Origin: CAZSDU01 sp964605775
GTDB taxonomy: Bacteria; Bacteroidota; Bacteroidia; Bacteroidales; FEN-979
Length of the DNA stretch: 64,000 nt
NCBI GenBank assembly: GCA_964605775.1
Contig: CAZSDU010000008.1
Coordinates: forward strand, 1 to 64,000
Reading direction: 5' to 3'
The notes below the pieces were generated by a model. That model was not told the DNA's origin, did no database searches, and was given only the letters and a program-made list of their open reading frames with translations. This document shows, one piece after another, positions 34,437 through 43,011 of this stretch. Position numbers and translations under genes: made by a program. The first letter of the stretch is position 1. The number at the start of each line of letters is the position of its first letter.

Positions 34437-35971
34437 TTTTCTTTGGCCATAATCTGTAGGGCAATTTTTATCCCGTCTGCTGCACTTGATATAATTCCTC
34501 CTGTATATCCTCCTCCTTCTCCTGCCATGAAAAGATTAGCGAAACCACTGCAAAGTCCGTTTTTTTCCCTGATTACCTGAACGGGAGAGGAGGTTTTACT
34601 TTCAAGTCCCAGTAATATACCGTTTTCATAACCCTTGATTTTATGACAAAACGACTTTAATCCTTCCTTCATGGAGGGGACTATTTCTCCTGGCAGCATT
34701 GCCCAAAGCGGAGCAGGAGTGATTCCGAGGGGATAGCTGCTGTCAGGGATCTTTATTGGTTCTTTTCCTGAGAGAAAATCTCTGATACTGCAGAATGGCG
34801 CCCGGTAATTTCCGGAAAAATCATAAAAAGTATGTTCGAGAGCTTCCATCCAGGATAAAAAGTCCTCAGGGCTGATTTTCTTTCCCGTCAGCTGATCGGG
34901 ATGAATACCTGCAACACAGGCAGCATTAGCAAAGCGTCCGTCCCTTTGATAGTTGCTCATTCCATTCACAATATTCTGATGAGCATATGTCGCTGCCGGA
35001 ACCACCATTCCTCCCGGACACATGCAAAATGAATAAACAGGATGTTTACCATCTGCTTCCGAAGTCAGTCGATATTCTGCCGCTTTCACCCCTTGCAGTT
35101 TCTCAACGCCCCATTGAGCGCGATTGATCTCCCGTTGAAGATGTTCCGCACGGCATCCCAGGGCAAAGTTTTTGGTACGAAAGCCAACCCCTCTTCGCAT
35201 CAGCATGCGATATGTTTCATACGATGAATGACCAGGGGCAACAATAAAATAATCCCCACTGAATGCTTCCCTTCCGGAAAATGCTTCTTTAACCTCTCCT
35301 TGCTGAACGGTCAGGTCATCCATTGTTGTTTCAAACCTGATAATTCCTCCCAGTGAGGAATACTTTTCTCCAAGGGTTTTAACCACCCGCCTTAAGTGAT
35401 TGCTCCCGACATGAGGATGGGAAAGGTACCTTATCTCCTCCGGTGCGCCGGCATTGATGTAGGATGAAATGATGAATGCCTTCTCCCTTGAAATATGTTT
35501 CGACCGTGAGGTAAGTTTGCCATCAGAGAAGGTGCCAGCACCTCCTTCACCAAAAGCATAATTCGACCTGGGGTCAAATTCTCCTGTTTTTTCAAAATGA
35601 AGGATTCCCTTTTCTCGTTTATTGACATCCCTGCCCCTTTCCAGAATCAGGGTCTCAAATCCTGCCATTTGAAGGATATAAGCGGCAAAAAATCCGGCCG
35701 GGCCGCTTCCTGTAACAACAACCTTCTTATGGCGTTTTTTATACGCAATATTCAAGGACGGAGAAGGTTCTTTTTCATCCCCTTGAATGTTATCACACGA
35801 AACAGCAACCCTCAATTGCCAGAAAATATTGCGCTTATTTCGGGCATCGAGGCTTTTATTCATGATCTGATAAGTAAATTGCTTAGTCCGGAACTTTTTT
35901 TCTATTTCCTTTTCTAATTCCTTAACTGTAAAAGCCGATGGCATTGTCAGTTCAATGAATATGGATCCCAT
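34433..35971 (-). CDS. FAD-dependent dehydrogenase, COG2509 family
   Basis: 512 residues. The N-terminal 90 residues form the alpha/beta lead domain typical of COG2509. FAD binding is at VVTGSGPAGFFAAYILQ; then FDPRSNYAFGEGGAGTFSDGKL (split by one variable position) is the family signature, and the C-terminus has AGEGGGYTGGIISSAADG. The function is not established; members look like flavin oxidoreductases acting on lipids or quinones. It overlaps the previous gene's stop by four bases. Confidence 0.93.
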   Translation of the reverse strand: MGSIFIELTMPSAFTVKELEKEIEKKFRTKQFTYQIMNKSLDARNKRNIFWQLRVAVSCDNIQGDEKEPSPSLNIAYKKRHKKVVVTGSGPAGFFAAYILQMAGFETLILERGRDVNKREKGILHFEKTGEFDPRSNYAFGEGGAGTFSDGKLTSRSKHISREKAFIISSYINAGAPEEIRYLSHPHVGSNHLRRVVKTLGEKYSSLGGIIRFETTMDDLTVQQGEVKEAFSGREAFSGDYFIVAPGHSSYETYRMLMRRGVGFRTKNFALGCRAEHLQREINRAQWGVEKLQGVKAAEYRLTSEADGKHPVYSFCMCPGGMVVPAATYAHQNIVNGMSNYQRDGRFANAACVAGIHPDQLTGKKISPEDFLSWMEALEHTFYDFSGNYRAPFCSIRDFLSGKEPIKIPDSSYPLGITPAPLWAMLPGEIVPSMKEGLKSFCHKIKGYENGILLGLESKTSSPVQVIREKNGLCSGFANLFMAGEGGGYTGGIISSAADGIKIALQIMAKEN

Positions 35972-36011
35972 ATTTCAGGATTGAGATTTAATGATTAACA
36001 TATAATCAGCA

Positions 36012-36019
36012 CAAAGATA
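36012..36019 (-). promoter_or_regulatory. -7 element of the COG2509 dehydrogenase gene
   Basis: TATCTTTG on the minus strand, 41 bases before the start codon, an exact consensus match. Confidence 0.6.
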
Positions 36020-36087
36020 AAGGTACTGAGTATTAATCTCTGAAAACACAGTCAGAAATTTATCAGCATTGTTTCGGGACGGAAACG

Positions 36088-36095
36088 TATCTTTG
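36088..36095 (+). promoter_or_regulatory. -7 element of the radical SAM gene
   Basis: TATCTTTG, exact consensus, 39 bases before ATG 36134. It favours ATG 36134 over the upstream TTG at 36110, which would leave a leader of only a few bases. Confidence 0.6.
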
Positions 36096-36133
36096 CTGTT
36101 TCTGTTCCCTTGGGAGAACTACAAAATTACTTT

Positions 36134-38062
36134 ATGAAGATATTGTTAATCAGTCCTGGAATGCCTGATGATGTTGACAGCAGAATAACACAGGGAATCC
36201 CTTTTCTCTTTGCCAAGACGCTTTTTGCTCCCCATGCAGTTGCCGCAGTTGCCGCACTCACCCCTGCTGAACATGAGGTGGAAATCCATGACGAATATAC
36301 CCGGGGGCCAGTGGATCAAATCATTCAAAACAATGTTTACGATATCATCGGCATTTCGGTAACTTCCAACCAGCAAAAACGTTCCCTGCGGATTGCAAGA
36401 TTGTGCAGAGAGATTAACACTTCTGCCCTAATCGTGATGGGAGGAATTGGTGTTGAACACTTTATCCATAAAGAAATGACCGATATTGATGTCATTTTTC
36501 ATGGGGAGGCAGAAGAAACCTGGCCGAAATTTTTAGAAGATTACGAAACCGGTTCATGGTTGAGGGTTTATAGAAACTACACCAAGCCTGATATGAGTCA
36601 AACGCCAGCTCCACGCTGGGAGTTACTGAAACAGGATCTTCCTTCATACACATCTGCTTTACTGCAAACCACCAGAGGCTGTCCCTTCGACTGCAGTTTC
36701 TGTGACGTGATCTATACGTTCGGGCGCAAACTCAGAAGTAAGACCATCCCTCAGGTTCTGGAAGAAATCAGGAGACTTCACGCCCTGGGTGTAAAAATGA
36801 TTTTTATCGCAGATGATAATTTCGCAGGGGATAAGCAATATACCAAAGCCTTGCTGAGAGAAATGATCCCTTTGAATAATTCCTTTAAAGCACCCATAGA
36901 TTTTATTACTCAGATCGATATCACCATCGCCCAGGATGAAGAATTACTCACCCTGCTCGCCGATTGCAATTTCCAGGCAGTAATGATCGGGATTGAATCG
37001 GTCAATGAGAAATCTTTAAAGGATTTCAATAAGCAGCAAAACATGCGGTTCCCCATTCGTGAATCAGTGATGAAAATCCAATCCTACGGCATCATTGTCC
37101 TCGCCCATATGATCATTGGTGCTGATTCTGATGATCCATCGGTTTTTAAAAAAACCAGCGATTTTATCGCCCATGCCAATATCGTTCATCACCTCTGTCA
37201 TCCCCTGGCTGCTCCTCCGGGGACAAAAATGTGGTATGACCTTAAACGGCAAGGGCGTATCGTTTTAACAGAACAGGATGAAATCAATGATAAACTAGAT
37301 ATCATTTCCAATATCATTCCAAAACAAATGAGCAGGGTCGAATTGTTTGAAGGACTTGCACAATACTGGGAACACATCTATGATCCCCGGGAATTCACCA
37401 AACGCGCACTATCATTCCTTGATGGAATTACCTATAAGCCCAAAGTGAAAGAAGCCGGATTTTCATCCCTTTGGACATTACGCAAAATGCTTTGGAGGCT
37501 TTTTACTTTTTTTATGTTTGACGTTGAAAAGCCACATAAAAAAGCATTCTTCACCATACTTAGGGCGACTAGAAAAAAAGGTATGTACCTTTTACCAAAA
37601 ATCATATATCTCTATACCAGTTATCTTGTTGATCATAACCGCTCCCTTCATGATGCACGAGTAGCCAGAACACATGCCCAATGGGAAAAAGATAATCCCG
37701 AGAAAATCATAGTGGATGATACGACCATCCCCATTTCCGAGAGTTTTAGGGAACATGCCGCCGCTTTATTTAAAGCTGCTTATCAAAAGGCAAGACTCAG
37801 GGTTTCATCGAAAGAAACGCTATACAACGTTGTGATTGCCGCAATGGTAGACTTTAACGATCGCTTTGGGAAAAATTTCGAAGGCTATGATGAACACCAG
37901 GGAGAATTGGTTCAACTGACATGCGACAGGGTCATGAATCAATTCAACCTGCCTGCTGAAACAGTCAATAATGATCTCCCACTACATCCGCCCCCGGGGT
38001 TCACACGAGAAATCCTGGATGCACTCGATAATGCTGTACGTTATCGTGACAGCAATCATTAA
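36134..38062 (+). CDS. B12-binding-domain radical SAM protein
   Basis: 642 residues. Residues 1-150 form a cobalamin-binding-like Rossmann domain (ILLISPGMPDDVDSR, then IIGISVTSNQQKRSL). The radical SAM core starts at 170 with C183, C187 and C190 (GCPFDCSFC), and later shows FIADDNF and VMIGIESVNEKSLKDFNK, as in BchE/HpnR-type class B enzymes; a DUF4070-like segment follows. The last 100 or so residues are a charged extension. Such enzymes methylate or rearrange unactivated carbons on lipids, hopanoids or peptides; the substrate here is unknown. It stands alone. Confidence 0.9.
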   Translation: MKILLISPGMPDDVDSRITQGIPFLFAKTLFAPHAVAAVAALTPAEHEVEIHDEYTRGPVDQIIQNNVYDIIGISVTSNQQKRSLRIARLCREINTSALIVMGGIGVEHFIHKEMTDIDVIFHGEAEETWPKFLEDYETGSWLRVYRNYTKPDMSQTPAPRWELLKQDLPSYTSALLQTTRGCPFDCSFCDVIYTFGRKLRSKTIPQVLEEIRRLHALGVKMIFIADDNFAGDKQYTKALLREMIPLNNSFKAPIDFITQIDITIAQDEELLTLLADCNFQAVMIGIESVNEKSLKDFNKQQNMRFPIRESVMKIQSYGIIVLAHMIIGADSDDPSVFKKTSDFIAHANIVHHLCHPLAAPPGTKMWYDLKRQGRIVLTEQDEINDKLDIISNIIPKQMSRVELFEGLAQYWEHIYDPREFTKRALSFLDGITYKPKVKEAGFSSLWTLRKMLWRLFTFFMFDVEKPHKKAFFTILRATRKKGMYLLPKIIYLYTSYLVDHNRSLHDARVARTHAQWEKDNPEKIIVDDTTIPISESFREHAAALFKAAYQKARLRVSSKETLYNVVIAAMVDFNDRFGKNFEGYDEHQGELVQLTCDRVMNQFNLPAETVNNDLPLHPPPGFTREILDALDNAVRYRDSNH

Positions 38063-38106
38063 ATAATATTTTTATCATAGCTTCGTTTATCAAAAAACAC
38101 CCTCGT

Positions 38107-38799
38107 ATGAAAAGAATCTGTCTGTTTTTTCTTTCTCTTTTAATTGCTGGTTCTGTTTTTTCGCAACAAGAGGATCCTCAAGGGAAAAAAGCCGAAAATC
38201 CTGAATTCAAAACGATTTTCGGAAAAGGGAGCCACAGCCGTATTCCCATTGGGTATTTTATTGACCTGAATGCTGGCTATACTATATTTAACGGAAAAAG
38301 TGTTTTTCTACCCGGTCTCAGCGCCGGTCTTATTCTTAATCATCATTGGACGATAGGACTTACGGGTACTTTTTTAGGAAACCCGTGGAACCTCTATTAT
38401 AATGATATTTATTTTGACTCTGTGAACTTCAGTATGCATAATGCAAAACTTAGCGGAGGCTTCGGTGGTGCTTTGCTGGAATATACGCTTCTGCCTTACG
38501 CTGCTGTCCACGTTTCATTTCCCCTCGCCATCGGGTTTGGTTATCTGCAATACACTTCAGATGATTATTATGCCTGGAATACTAATCATCATAATTTCTG
38601 GAATTCACACCTTGTGGCAAACTCCTGGATTTTGTATCTTGAACCCGGCCTGAGGGCTGAATTCAATTTGGCTAAAAAATTACGGTTAGGGGTTGGAATC
38701 AGCTACCGTTATTCTCCGAAAGTTGATTTACCCAACACCCCCACAACCTTGGTCAATCAATTCACAGCAAGAGTAAACCTTCGTTTCGGCAAGTTTTAA
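38107..38799 (+). CDS. Outer-membrane beta-barrel protein
   Basis: 230 residues with a signal peptide (LFFLSLLIAGSVFSQ). After a charged linker, strands alternate (IPIGYFIDLNAGYTIF, SAGLILNHHWTIGLTG, LRLGVGISYRYSPKV) and the end FTARVNLRFGKF suggests a barrel-terminal strand. No family beyond generic barrel proteins is recognised. It is 44 bases after the radical SAM gene. Confidence 0.75.
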   Translation: MKRICLFFLSLLIAGSVFSQQEDPQGKKAENPEFKTIFGKGSHSRIPIGYFIDLNAGYTIFNGKSVFLPGLSAGLILNHHWTIGLTGTFLGNPWNLYYNDIYFDSVNFSMHNAKLSGGFGGALLEYTLLPYAAVHVSFPLAIGFGYLQYTSDDYYAWNTNHHNFWNSHLVANSWILYLEPGLRAEFNLAKKLRLGVGISYRYSPKVDLPNTPTTLVNQFTARVNLRFGKF

Positions 38800-38803
38800 A
38801 GTT

Positions 38804-40036
38804 TCACTTTTTCCCCGGACGTTCCTGTTTTTTTTCAGGGCTGTTTTTTTGTTTTTCCGCAGGGATATTCTTTTGTTTTTCCACAGGAATTACCGGTTTT
38901 GATGTTGAATGCTGCACTTCTTTTTTCATTGGTGGTCTTGTTGCTTTTGTATTGGAAACAGCCGGCTTTTCGGTTTTCATGGTCGATGTCTTCGGTTTTG
39001 TGTTCGGAGATGGATTTATCCTCTGCTTGGTATTTGTCCCTTGATTAACCGGACTGGTTTTTTGAGGATACATTGTTTTAGACTGGTTATTAACCCCCTG
39101 ATTTTTTTCCACTCGCCTTAAACCCGGGTTTAAATCATTCTTTTTTTCTTGATTATATCCCGGATTTGGTGTCAGGGATTTTTTTCCCGGTCCGGCACTA
39201 TTATTTCTTAACTCATAGGTTTTTGAATAGACTCCGCTTGTTCTGTTGTGTCTGACCATGGGAGAAGAAGAACTTCTGGATCCGTACCAGTGATTAAATT
39301 CAGGATTTCTGTAATGGGGAGAACGGTAATAATACCCATGCCAGTATGGATGATGGTGATAATAATATCCGTAATAGTTCCTCCAGTACCAGGGAGACCA
39401 AGGCCTCCACCAGGGTGGATAATAATACCAGTTCCAGGGAGAAACATAAAGGGTATAAGTCGGAGCATAGATATACCGGATTACAGGCCAATAGGAAACA
39501 GAAACATAGATGGTTGTCTGAGTCCCTGCTGTTTCCACTATCCTGGTCTCCGAATGACTGGTTTCTGAAGTTCCTGCTTCTTTTCCTTCCGCATAGTTTT
39601 CATTGGGCTCAATGATATAATCTTTGCCGTAAAGGTCTTCATTGCCAATGATCTGAACATGATATGTTCCGGATTTGTCTTTGTCAATATAGATTACCGC
39701 TACATCCTGGTTTTCTGTTTTTGCCACAGGGACCTGAAGAACAATGGCGTGATTATCGCCATCCTGATGATCAATGACCCTGATATAGTCGGTCTGATCA
39801 TCATTATTCAGATCAAGGTTATTAATCTTTGAATCTTCCAGGTTAAGTTTTTTCTCAAATTCTTCAAGGGTTTTGCATTGCTGAAAAAGGTCAAGGACAG
39901 CAAAAAGATTCAGGTTATCACCGGGTAAGCCCAGTGAATCCGGTACCGGCACATCCTGTGTGCGGGCATTTACCTGTATTGAGCTGAATGCAGCCATCAG
40001 GATCAGTGACATCAGTAATAAGACTTTCGTTTTCAT
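38804..40036 (-). CDS. Secreted Trp/Tyr/His-rich low-complexity protein
   Basis: 410 residues from ATG 40036, chosen because it begins a good signal peptide (KVLLLMSLILMAAFSS). Residues about 30-150 form a compact acidic domain (NNLDLNNDDQTDYIRVIDHQDGD, split), which may bind calcium. Residues about 180-250 are extremely rich in Trp, Tyr, Pro and His (runs such as PPWWRPWSPWYWRNYYGYYY). The tail is K/P/N/T/Q-rich and disordered. Similar proteins are widespread in Bacteroidota with no known function; adhesion or cell-wall binding is a guess. Confidence 0.75.
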   Translation of the reverse strand: MKTKVLLLMSLILMAAFSSIQVNARTQDVPVPDSLGLPGDNLNLFAVLDLFQQCKTLEEFEKKLNLEDSKINNLDLNNDDQTDYIRVIDHQDGDNHAIVLQVPVAKTENQDVAVIYIDKDKSGTYHVQIIGNEDLYGKDYIIEPNENYAEGKEAGTSETSHSETRIVETAGTQTTIYVSVSYWPVIRYIYAPTYTLYVSPWNWYYYPPWWRPWSPWYWRNYYGYYYHHHPYWHGYYYRSPHYRNPEFNHWYGSRSSSSPMVRHNRTSGVYSKTYELRNNSAGPGKKSLTPNPGYNQEKKNDLNPGLRRVEKNQGVNNQSKTMYPQKTSPVNQGTNTKQRINPSPNTKPKTSTMKTEKPAVSNTKATRPPMKKEVQHSTSKPVIPVEKQKNIPAEKQKNSPEKKQERPGKK

Positions 40037-40155
40037 GGGAGTATTTTTAAAAAACAGTATCATACTTCTCTTCACAACAAATACCATGCCCAAAAAAAAG
40101 GCCACCTGATTACTCATGTGACCCCCTGGGGTATTCGTCCAAACTAAAGCAAATG

Positions 40156-42369
40156 TTAGTAAATATATTGAGTATTTCTATAACCAGGTTTATTCTGGAA
40201 CCAGTCTGGATAGGCTTGTCCACCGCTTACCGCCCACTCGATAAAGTGATTGTACGCGGCTGGAATATTTACCCTTTCGATGGGATAAGCAAAACTTTCA
40301 TAAATATTTATGGCCCATGGAAGATTATTTTCAGTTTTGTAATATCTTCCTGAAGCAGGGTTACTGGTGTCATCAGCCTGTCCAAAAATACTTTGATCAG
40401 CCAGTGAAGTGGGTGGATAATCCGGCAAATGAACTTCAAGGCCACGGTTGAGATTGACCATGATGAAGGGATTAAAGTTAGCGATATCCAGGTCATTATA
40501 TGAATACGTATTGGGTTTGAAAGCGATATTCATCACCAGGGTTACCGGCGTAACATAGGGGGCAGGATGTTCAGTGTTCACCCCGGTTCCCGAACCGGGG
40601 TAAGCCATTTGTTTGAAGGCATCATCAAAGAGGATGAAGGTAGGTTTTATCTGACCGGCTTCTGTACCATTTCCCGAAAGAGTAACATAATTTTCAGTGA
40701 TTCTTGAGCCGGTCACTGTTAGATCCTGGGGATTGATATCTCCCATGAACTGGAATCCAAATCCATTATGGAGTTCTGCGCCGAATGCTTTGATCACAAA
40801 AGTAGCCTTGACATTGTCAACCATATTGGAAGGGGCTGTGGTAATTTCAAACTGGTAATCAATTACAAGGTCATTAAAGTCATAATCCCCTTTCCCTGGC
40901 CAAAGATCTTCAAATCCAAGCGTGCCAAAACCTGAAGCGGGATAAAGATTAATAAGGGGTAAAGTCGGGTTTACCGTAATGCTTACCGAGGCAGCATTAT
41001 TTTCCGGAATTGGATCGTAAATACTGCTGGTCACAGTGGCCGTATTATCAATGATGCCTGTGAAACCATCTATGCCTGTAACAATTAATGAAAGGGTTAC
41101 CGACTCTCCATTGGCCAGGTTTCCGATGTTCCAGTTTGGAGCCGTCCATGTTCCGACAGATGGGTTGACAGAGATAAAATTCAGGTTGGGGGAAAGCACA
41201 TCCTGGGCAACGACATTCTGAGCCTGACTGGGACCGTTATTGGTTACCGTGACCGTATAAACAACACCTTGTCCGGCAATAACAGGATCGGGCATAGCTG
41301 TTTTCGTAATGGAAAGATCACTTGAAACAACATAAACAAATACTGTTGCGATATCACAACTTGAAGGAGCTGCCAACATGCAAATCTGATAAACAAGCGA
41401 ATAAAAACCTGCAGGTGTTCCGGGGTTCACCGTTACAGCACCAGTAGAGGTATTTAATACAATGCCGGGATGTGAAGCCGGGGTTACCAGGGAAATATTA
41501 ACAGCAGAAGGAACCACAGGAGATCCATCAAACAAATCATTGTCCAACACATTGGTTACTGCTGTTCCACCTGTTAAGCTGCTGACCGGAATTCCATTAT
41601 CATCCACCGCAACCGGTAAGGGATTATTGACTACAATGGGGTTACTGAAAGCTCCTCCGGCTACACCAAACTGCACCGAATAAAATCTTTCAGAATTTGC
41701 ACCGCTTTGTCCCAAAACGAAAGTAATTTTATTGTTTGGATTCAAATATCTTGAAATAAAAGAGCAGGTATTGTCAAAAGTTACTCCATCTAGGCTGGTA
41801 ATTCTGCCCAGAAACTTTGTTCTCCCTGTTGCGTTATTGGTGGAGATCACAAGCTGTGTCGGGTTATTTACCTGATAGTTGGTATACCCTCCTATTTCGA
41901 TATATTCACGGTTACTTGAAGAATTTCCATCAATATCAACAGCCGTCATATAATAATTGTATACAAAAACCGGCTGATCGTCGGCGGTATTGAAAAATTC
42001 AAGCTGGTAAACAATGTTTCCACCCCCGTTTCCTGCTCCAATTCTTGGTTGAAACCTGTGCATTTCCCCGGTAATGGCATCATCATCAAAATTAGTGATG
42101 GTTGCATTATTTTTTTCAAGGATAGTAAGCAAGGCATACACTGTGATGCCATCTTTGGTAATCACATTGCTGTATTTGTGAACTGAACCGAGGTCAGTAC
42201 CACTGTTCCCGGTATTGGTAATGATAGTAAGCTGATCATTGGTAAAACTCATGGGGTTTTCCTGAAGATTAAGGATAAATGACTGGCTAAAAACATTATC
42301 CCCAATTAAGACCAGCAAAAAAGTGATGGTCAATATTTTTAAAAAGTTATAACACTTTATTGTTTTCAT
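40156..42369 (-). CDS. LruC-domain surface protein with DUF11 repeat
   Basis: 737 residues from ATG 42369. A signal peptide (FLKILTITFLLVLIGDNVFSQ, split) leads to an N-terminal beta region, a cadherin-like segment (AVDDNGIPV...LDNDLFDG), a DUF11 domain (DLSITKTAMPDPVIAGQGV ... NNGPSQAQNV) and the C-terminal LruC/DUF4842 domain (LGFEDLWPGKGDYDFNDLVID). LruC proteins are surface lipoproteins in Bacteroidota and spirochaetes; the calcium-loop-like GDYDFNDLVID is the signature. Usually a lipobox and an N-terminal LruC segment are in the same chain; here these sit in the small gene just upstream. Confidence 0.85.
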   Translation of the reverse strand: MKTIKCYNFLKILTITFLLVLIGDNVFSQSFILNLQENPMSFTNDQLTIITNTGNSGTDLGSVHKYSNVITKDGITVYALLTILEKNNATITNFDDDAITGEMHRFQPRIGAGNGGGNIVYQLEFFNTADDQPVFVYNYYMTAVDIDGNSSSNREYIEIGGYTNYQVNNPTQLVISTNNATGRTKFLGRITSLDGVTFDNTCSFISRYLNPNNKITFVLGQSGANSERFYSVQFGVAGGAFSNPIVVNNPLPVAVDDNGIPVSSLTGGTAVTNVLDNDLFDGSPVVPSAVNISLVTPASHPGIVLNTSTGAVTVNPGTPAGFYSLVYQICMLAAPSSCDIATVFVYVVSSDLSITKTAMPDPVIAGQGVVYTVTVTNNGPSQAQNVVAQDVLSPNLNFISVNPSVGTWTAPNWNIGNLANGESVTLSLIVTGIDGFTGIIDNTATVTSSIYDPIPENNAASVSITVNPTLPLINLYPASGFGTLGFEDLWPGKGDYDFNDLVIDYQFEITTAPSNMVDNVKATFVIKAFGAELHNGFGFQFMGDINPQDLTVTGSRITENYVTLSGNGTEAGQIKPTFILFDDAFKQMAYPGSGTGVNTEHPAPYVTPVTLVMNIAFKPNTYSYNDLDIANFNPFIMVNLNRGLEVHLPDYPPTSLADQSIFGQADDTSNPASGRYYKTENNLPWAINIYESFAYPIERVNIPAAYNHFIEWAVSGGQAYPDWFQNKPGYRNTQYIY

Positions 42370-42404
42370 GGTTTTCTGCTTATTTTGGGTTTTTCGATAC
42401 AGGA

Positions 42405-42770
42405 TCACGGTTTAAGGAATGTATAATTGACATTCTCTGTGCCCGTTTGAATTTCGATGTTCTGGCCCATGTATAGAAGATGAATTTTCTTTTCATAAGC
42501 CGGGAGGGTGATTTTCATGGAATAGGGTTTATGCTGCTGGATAAACGCCCGCTGATAAGTCGCTCCATTGGGAGAAGCAACTTCAACAAGACCGTTCACA
42601 AATCCAGTTACGATTACCTGAACCTCATGGGTCGTTTTCCAATTAAAATCATTAGGGATATTAACTGTATTCAAATTAAGGGTCGTGTCCTGTTTATCAA
42701 CATCCAGGTTTTTTTTACATGAAGACAAAACAATCAAACCCAGAAAGATCATTATAGCAAATTTTTTCAT
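42405..42770 (-). CDS. Small lipoprotein resembling the LruC N-terminal domain
   Basis: 121 residues from ATG 42770; lipobox LSSCKKN (Cys18). After a linker comes IPNDFNWKTTHEVQVIVTG, the pattern that opens most LruC proteins (IPDGFxWxTTxxVxV), followed by a short beta domain ending NVNYTFLKP. It ends 35 bases before the LruC gene on the same strand, so the two were probably once one protein or act as a two-chain surface complex. Confidence 0.78.
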   Translation of the reverse strand: MKKFAIMIFLGLIVLSSCKKNLDVDKQDTTLNLNTVNIPNDFNWKTTHEVQVIVTGFVNGLVEVASPNGATYQRAFIQQHKPYSMKITLPAYEKKIHLLYMGQNIEIQTGTENVNYTFLKP

Positions 42771-42978
42771 AGGATTCATCTTTAACATTGTGCAGCAAAA
42801 TAACAATAAACATATGTAAATTGAAACATATAATAAGCAGATGTCTCCAAAATATTAGTAATTGTTATATCCTGAGGGGTAAGTGTGGTAATTTTCCGGG
42901 TAAGTGTTGCCGACCTCCTGATGGTTGTATTTTATCGCAAAAAAAATATCCGTAACATCTTTATTAATAATATAATCG

Positions 42979-42986
42979 TAATTTTG
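42979..42986 (+). promoter_or_regulatory. -7 element of the phospholipase-C-like gene
   Basis: TAATTTTG fits TAnnTTTG, 25 bases before ATG 43012. Confidence 0.45.
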
Positions 42987-43011
42987 AATTAACCATATTA
43001 TCCCCGAAATT

